A stretch of 64,000 nt of DNA from Candidatus Bathyarchaeota archaeon (GTDB lineage Archaea > Thermoproteota > Bathyarchaeia > Bathyarchaeales > Bathycorpusculaceae), in contig JAOZHX010000008.1 in the NCBI GenBank assembly GCA_026014665.1, forward strand, positions 1-64,000, read 5' to 3'. Under the pieces are notes generated by a model. It was given only the letters and a program-made list of their open reading frames with translations. It made no database searches and was not told the DNA's origin. Both the position numbers and the translations under genes were made by a program. The stretch's first letter is position 1, and the number at the start of each line of letters is the position of its first letter. Of this stretch, positions 62,011-64,000 are shown piece after piece.

Positions 62011-62538
62011 TTGACTCAAGAAGCAGTAATTAAACAGGAAACGGCAGAACTTACTCTTTCAACTGAAGTTAAAGAAGAAAAGCGCAAGCAGATATCTCTC
62101 CAGGAACTTGTAGAATCCCTAAAAAGCACTGCAGACGACATCGGCCAGATTAGTGAACTTAGTTCAGAAGAAAAAATCTTAGTTGCCCAGTTCTTCACCT
62201 CATTGCTGAAGCTCATGCAACCTCTCGCCCCTTCTATAGAGTTGAATCGCATGACGCTTCCAACTGAAATAGGCGACATAATAGCTGCATACATCGACCC
62301 CACTGGACACTTAATCTTGGAATTTGAAGATGGCCATGTAGAACTTCGAGACCTAAGAGAGGAGCGAAACCGTGACTTACTCGTCACAGTCGTCGGCGAT
62401 TTGGTTCCAAAATTCAAGAATTTAACAAGCGCTCAAAAACGCAAACTAGAAAATCGAATAAAACTGCTCTCCACAGTGACTAAGGAAATCCAGAAAAGTT
62501 CCGAAGCTCTCTATGCAGCTATCTCGGCTGAACCATAA
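62011..62538 (+). CDS. Hypothetical helical protein
   Basis: The 175-residue protein starts at a TTG and is divergent from the MoxR gene. It is helical at both ends, with a central small beta section (DPTGHLILEFEDGHVELRD). Its position suggests it may belong with the MoxR/VWA pair, but there is no direct proof. No family recognised. Confidence 0.6.
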   Translation: MTQEAVIKQETAELTLSTEVKEEKRKQISLQELVESLKSTADDIGQISELSSEEKILVAQFFTSLLKLMQPLAPSIELNRMTLPTEIGDIIAAYIDPTGHLILEFEDGHVELRDLREERNRDLLVTVVGDLVPKFKNLTSAQKRKLENRIKLLSTVTKEIQKSSEALYAAISAEP

Positions 62539-62552
62539 GCTCTACTTTGGTT

Positions 62553-63323
62553 TCATCGATAGTTCACGGTGAAACCTGAAACCTCAAAATCAAGCGGTGT
62601 AACAGAAGCCAACATGATGTTTCGTTCATCGGTCATCTGCACCCTAGAATAAGTAAAGTTACCTATGTGACCTACAACGCCGTTGACTCTTATGTTGCAG
62701 TCACTAAAGGTTATGCTTCCAAAGTTAGCTAAACTGCTGATTTGCTTATTCACGGTGGGTCTTTCGACTATCCATTCTCCTGAAGACCGTGTAGAATTGT
62801 AGATGAAGTTTTGGCTAAAGGTTTGTCCGCTGGTGGCATCGCTTAGCCTTATGTTCCATTCATCGGTGTTGAAGTTGACAAGCGTTATTGCCGCTGTGAT
62901 GACGTCGCCTGGGGCAACCGTTATTTCTGGTATGGTTATGGCGTAATCAGGCAGCAGTTCATACCAAGCCATGTACGTTACAGACCCGTCAAGAGCGATA
63001 TGTTCAGTTCCCACTTGGATGAGCGTGCCATCCGTTTGCCCGCCGATTCCTATCCAAGCGGAAGAGCGTCCATTGCCGGAGGATGCGTTCACTTGGGGTA
63101 CAACCCATGAAGCATTGACGAATGTAACTTCCAGTTGGGTTGCAGATACGCCGTCGGCTACTGTGTAGCCTGCCCAACTTAAACTGACGATGGTTTGGCT
63201 TTTCATGTTTCCGCTAAGCGATGCCAACAGAAGTGAAAGTAAAGACATGGAAATTATAAGCAGAATTAACCAGATGATGGCTAACAGAATTGCGCGGGTT
63301 TTGAAGTGTTTGCGTAAAAACAA
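62553..63323 (-). CDS. Membrane-anchored glutamic peptidase (G1/eqolisin, A4 family)
   Basis: The 256-residue protein has an N-terminal membrane anchor (about 11-36) and a domain that follows scytalidoglutamic peptidase closely: LSWAGYTVADG, SSAWIGIGG, LIQVGTE with the catalytic Gln at 103, MAWYELLPDYA, and GEWIVERP with the catalytic Glu at 183. These residues form the Gln/Glu pair of the G1 family, which works at acid pH. It should face outside the cell. TTG start with GAGG upstream. The neighbouring genes do not suggest a substrate. Confidence 0.82.
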   Translation of the reverse strand: MFLRKHFKTRAILLAIIWLILLIISMSLLSLLLASLSGNMKSQTIVSLSWAGYTVADGVSATQLEVTFVNASWVVPQVNASSGNGRSSAWIGIGGQTDGTLIQVGTEHIALDGSVTYMAWYELLPDYAITIPEITVAPGDVITAAITLVNFNTDEWNIRLSDATSGQTFSQNFIYNSTRSSGEWIVERPTVNKQISSLANFGSITFSDCNIRVNGVVGHIGNFTYSRVQMTDERNIMLASVTPLDFEVSGFTVNYR

Positions 63324-63460
63324 AAATTTACTTTCCTCTGAAATTTTAGGGGAAGCCTCATTCTATATCCTTCTTATGAAAATATAGAGGTTTGTTGTAA
63401 CAAACTTGTATAACACTGGGTTGGGTGAGGTTTAATTGTGCGGCGTCATAGACTATCCTT

Positions 63461-64000
63461 ATGTTCCGAATTAAGCCTCTGAGCGCCCACGACTACCTCT
63501 TTGCTGTAGAGTTAGCCAACACCATGAATTGGAACATGACAGTGGAAGATTTCAAGTTCATAGCTTCCCTGGAGCCTGAAGGATTGTTTCTTGCTATGGA
63601 CGGCGATAAACGCGTGGGTATTGCTACCTGCATAAGTTATGGTAGAGTAGGTTGGTTTGGAAACCTCGTGGTTGAACCAAACTACCGGAGCAAAGGCGCT
63701 GCTACCCAACTGGTTAAACACGCTATCCATTACCTCCAGGGAAGAGGCGTAAAAACCATCGGACTCTATACCTATCAAAACCTTACCAAATTTTACGGCA
63801 AAGTTGGCTTTAAAGAGGATGTGGGCTTCGCTGTTTTACGTGCCGAGAACCTGAGGCATAAGGAGAGCCTGCCTTTTATGCGTATAAGGAATAAAGACCT
63901 CAGCTTAATTGAGGCGTTTGATCGCGAATTCTTTGGTGGGGACAGGCGTAGGCTGCTGGAATCCATCATCTTAGAAGAAGGCAATGTCGGTTTCTATCAC
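63461..64000 (+). CDS. GNAT-family N-acetyltransferase (C-terminus cut by window edge)
   Basis: The frame is open from the ATG at 63461 to the last base, giving 180 residues so far. The acetyl-CoA core reads GIATCISYGRVGWFGNLVVEP followed by NYRSKGAATQLVKHAI, then LYTYQNLTKFYGKVGFKED. A second domain begins near residue 145, as in two-domain GNATs. The acceptor is unknown. A TATA-like element is near 63408. Confidence 0.85.
   Translation, partial: MFRIKPLSAHDYLFAVELANTMNWNMTVEDFKFIASLEPEGLFLAMDGDKRVGIATCISYGRVGWFGNLVVEPNYRSKGAATQLVKHAIHYLQGRGVKTIGLYTYQNLTKFYGKVGFKEDVGFAVLRAENLRHKESLPFMRIRNKDLSLIEAFDREFFGGDRRRLLESIILEEGNVGFYH

Overview
The window is archaeal chromosomal DNA with no plasmid, phage or transposon signature. 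The archaeal assignment rests on pelota, archaeal uS12 and uS7, NurA, a DtdA-type D-aminoacyl-tRNA deacylase, archaeal ApgM, a DRG-like GTPase, two ATP-dependent DNA ligases, a TrmB-family regulator, TATA boxes ahead of several genes, many TTG and GTG starts, and poly-T ends after genes. The HdrA-MvhD fusion, the polyferredoxin and the overall gene set fit an anaerobic TACK-lineage archaeon. A Bathyarchaeia-like organism is my best guess, but it is an inference. Several genes look bacterial in origin (proBA, a Bacteroidetes/fungal-like ilvC).

Layout. 1-1302: nurA, cut by the left edge. 1772-5902: a large secreted multicopper oxidase fused to a fibronectin-like domain and a beta-propeller. 5979-12077: a tight operon of two GT4 glycosyltransferases, a large GT-C-like membrane protein and a methyltransferase, probably for surface glycan assembly. 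12179-17040: a TrmB-MEDS regulator, two tiny genes, and a multi-PAS/PocR/GAF sensor without an output domain. 17242-17319: tRNA-Ile(GAT). 17322-22659: YihY/BrkB membrane protein, MscL-like channel, a divergent pair of ribbon-helix-helix proteins, thioredoxin, a coiled-coil protein and DNA ligase. 23287-26681: polyferredoxin plus HdrA-MvhD electron-transfer operon with a structured leader. 26886-29278: DRG-like GTPase facing uS12-uS7.

29529-35891: an HPr-kinase-like ATPase, ApgM, VOC protein, RNase HI, a winged-helix protein, DtdA, a carbamoyltransferase with altered substrate motifs and a DUF1697 remnant. 35974-38609: a cobalt/nickel ECF transporter (cbiMNQO order). 38943-46427: TspO-like protein with a probable frameshift, ketol-acid reductoisomerase, ArsB-type permease, an SDR with an extra C-terminal domain, a ThiF/MoeB E1-like enzyme and a second ATP-dependent ligase. 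46745-51597: TPR protein, a repeat-containing surface protein, an orphan ECF S component beside an AIR-synthase-like protein, and two tandem GT2 enzymes. 51915-54286: proBA. 54470-58582: pelota, an anchored secreted protein, a winged-helix protein, a zinc-ribbon protein with a probable frameshift, and rubrerythrin. 59030-64000: a VWA/MoxR pair, a small helical protein, a membrane-anchored glutamic (G1) peptidase and a GNAT acetyltransferase cut by the right edge.

How the genes relate. The strongest themes are surface and secreted biology (glycan operon, oxidase, repeat protein, G1 peptidase), flavin/Fe-S electron transfer, nickel/cobalt uptake, oxidative-stress protection (thioredoxin, rubrerythrin) and amino-acid synthesis (proBA, ilvC, carbamoyltransferase). 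Two conserved proteins appear broken by one extra base in a homopolymer, which suggests either assembly error or recent decay. No single unmistakably new multi-gene system stands out. The best leads are the oxidase with an altered type-1 copper site and appended propeller, the archaeal glutamic peptidase, the carbamoyltransferase with unusual substrate motifs, and the Fe-S operon with its leader hairpin.
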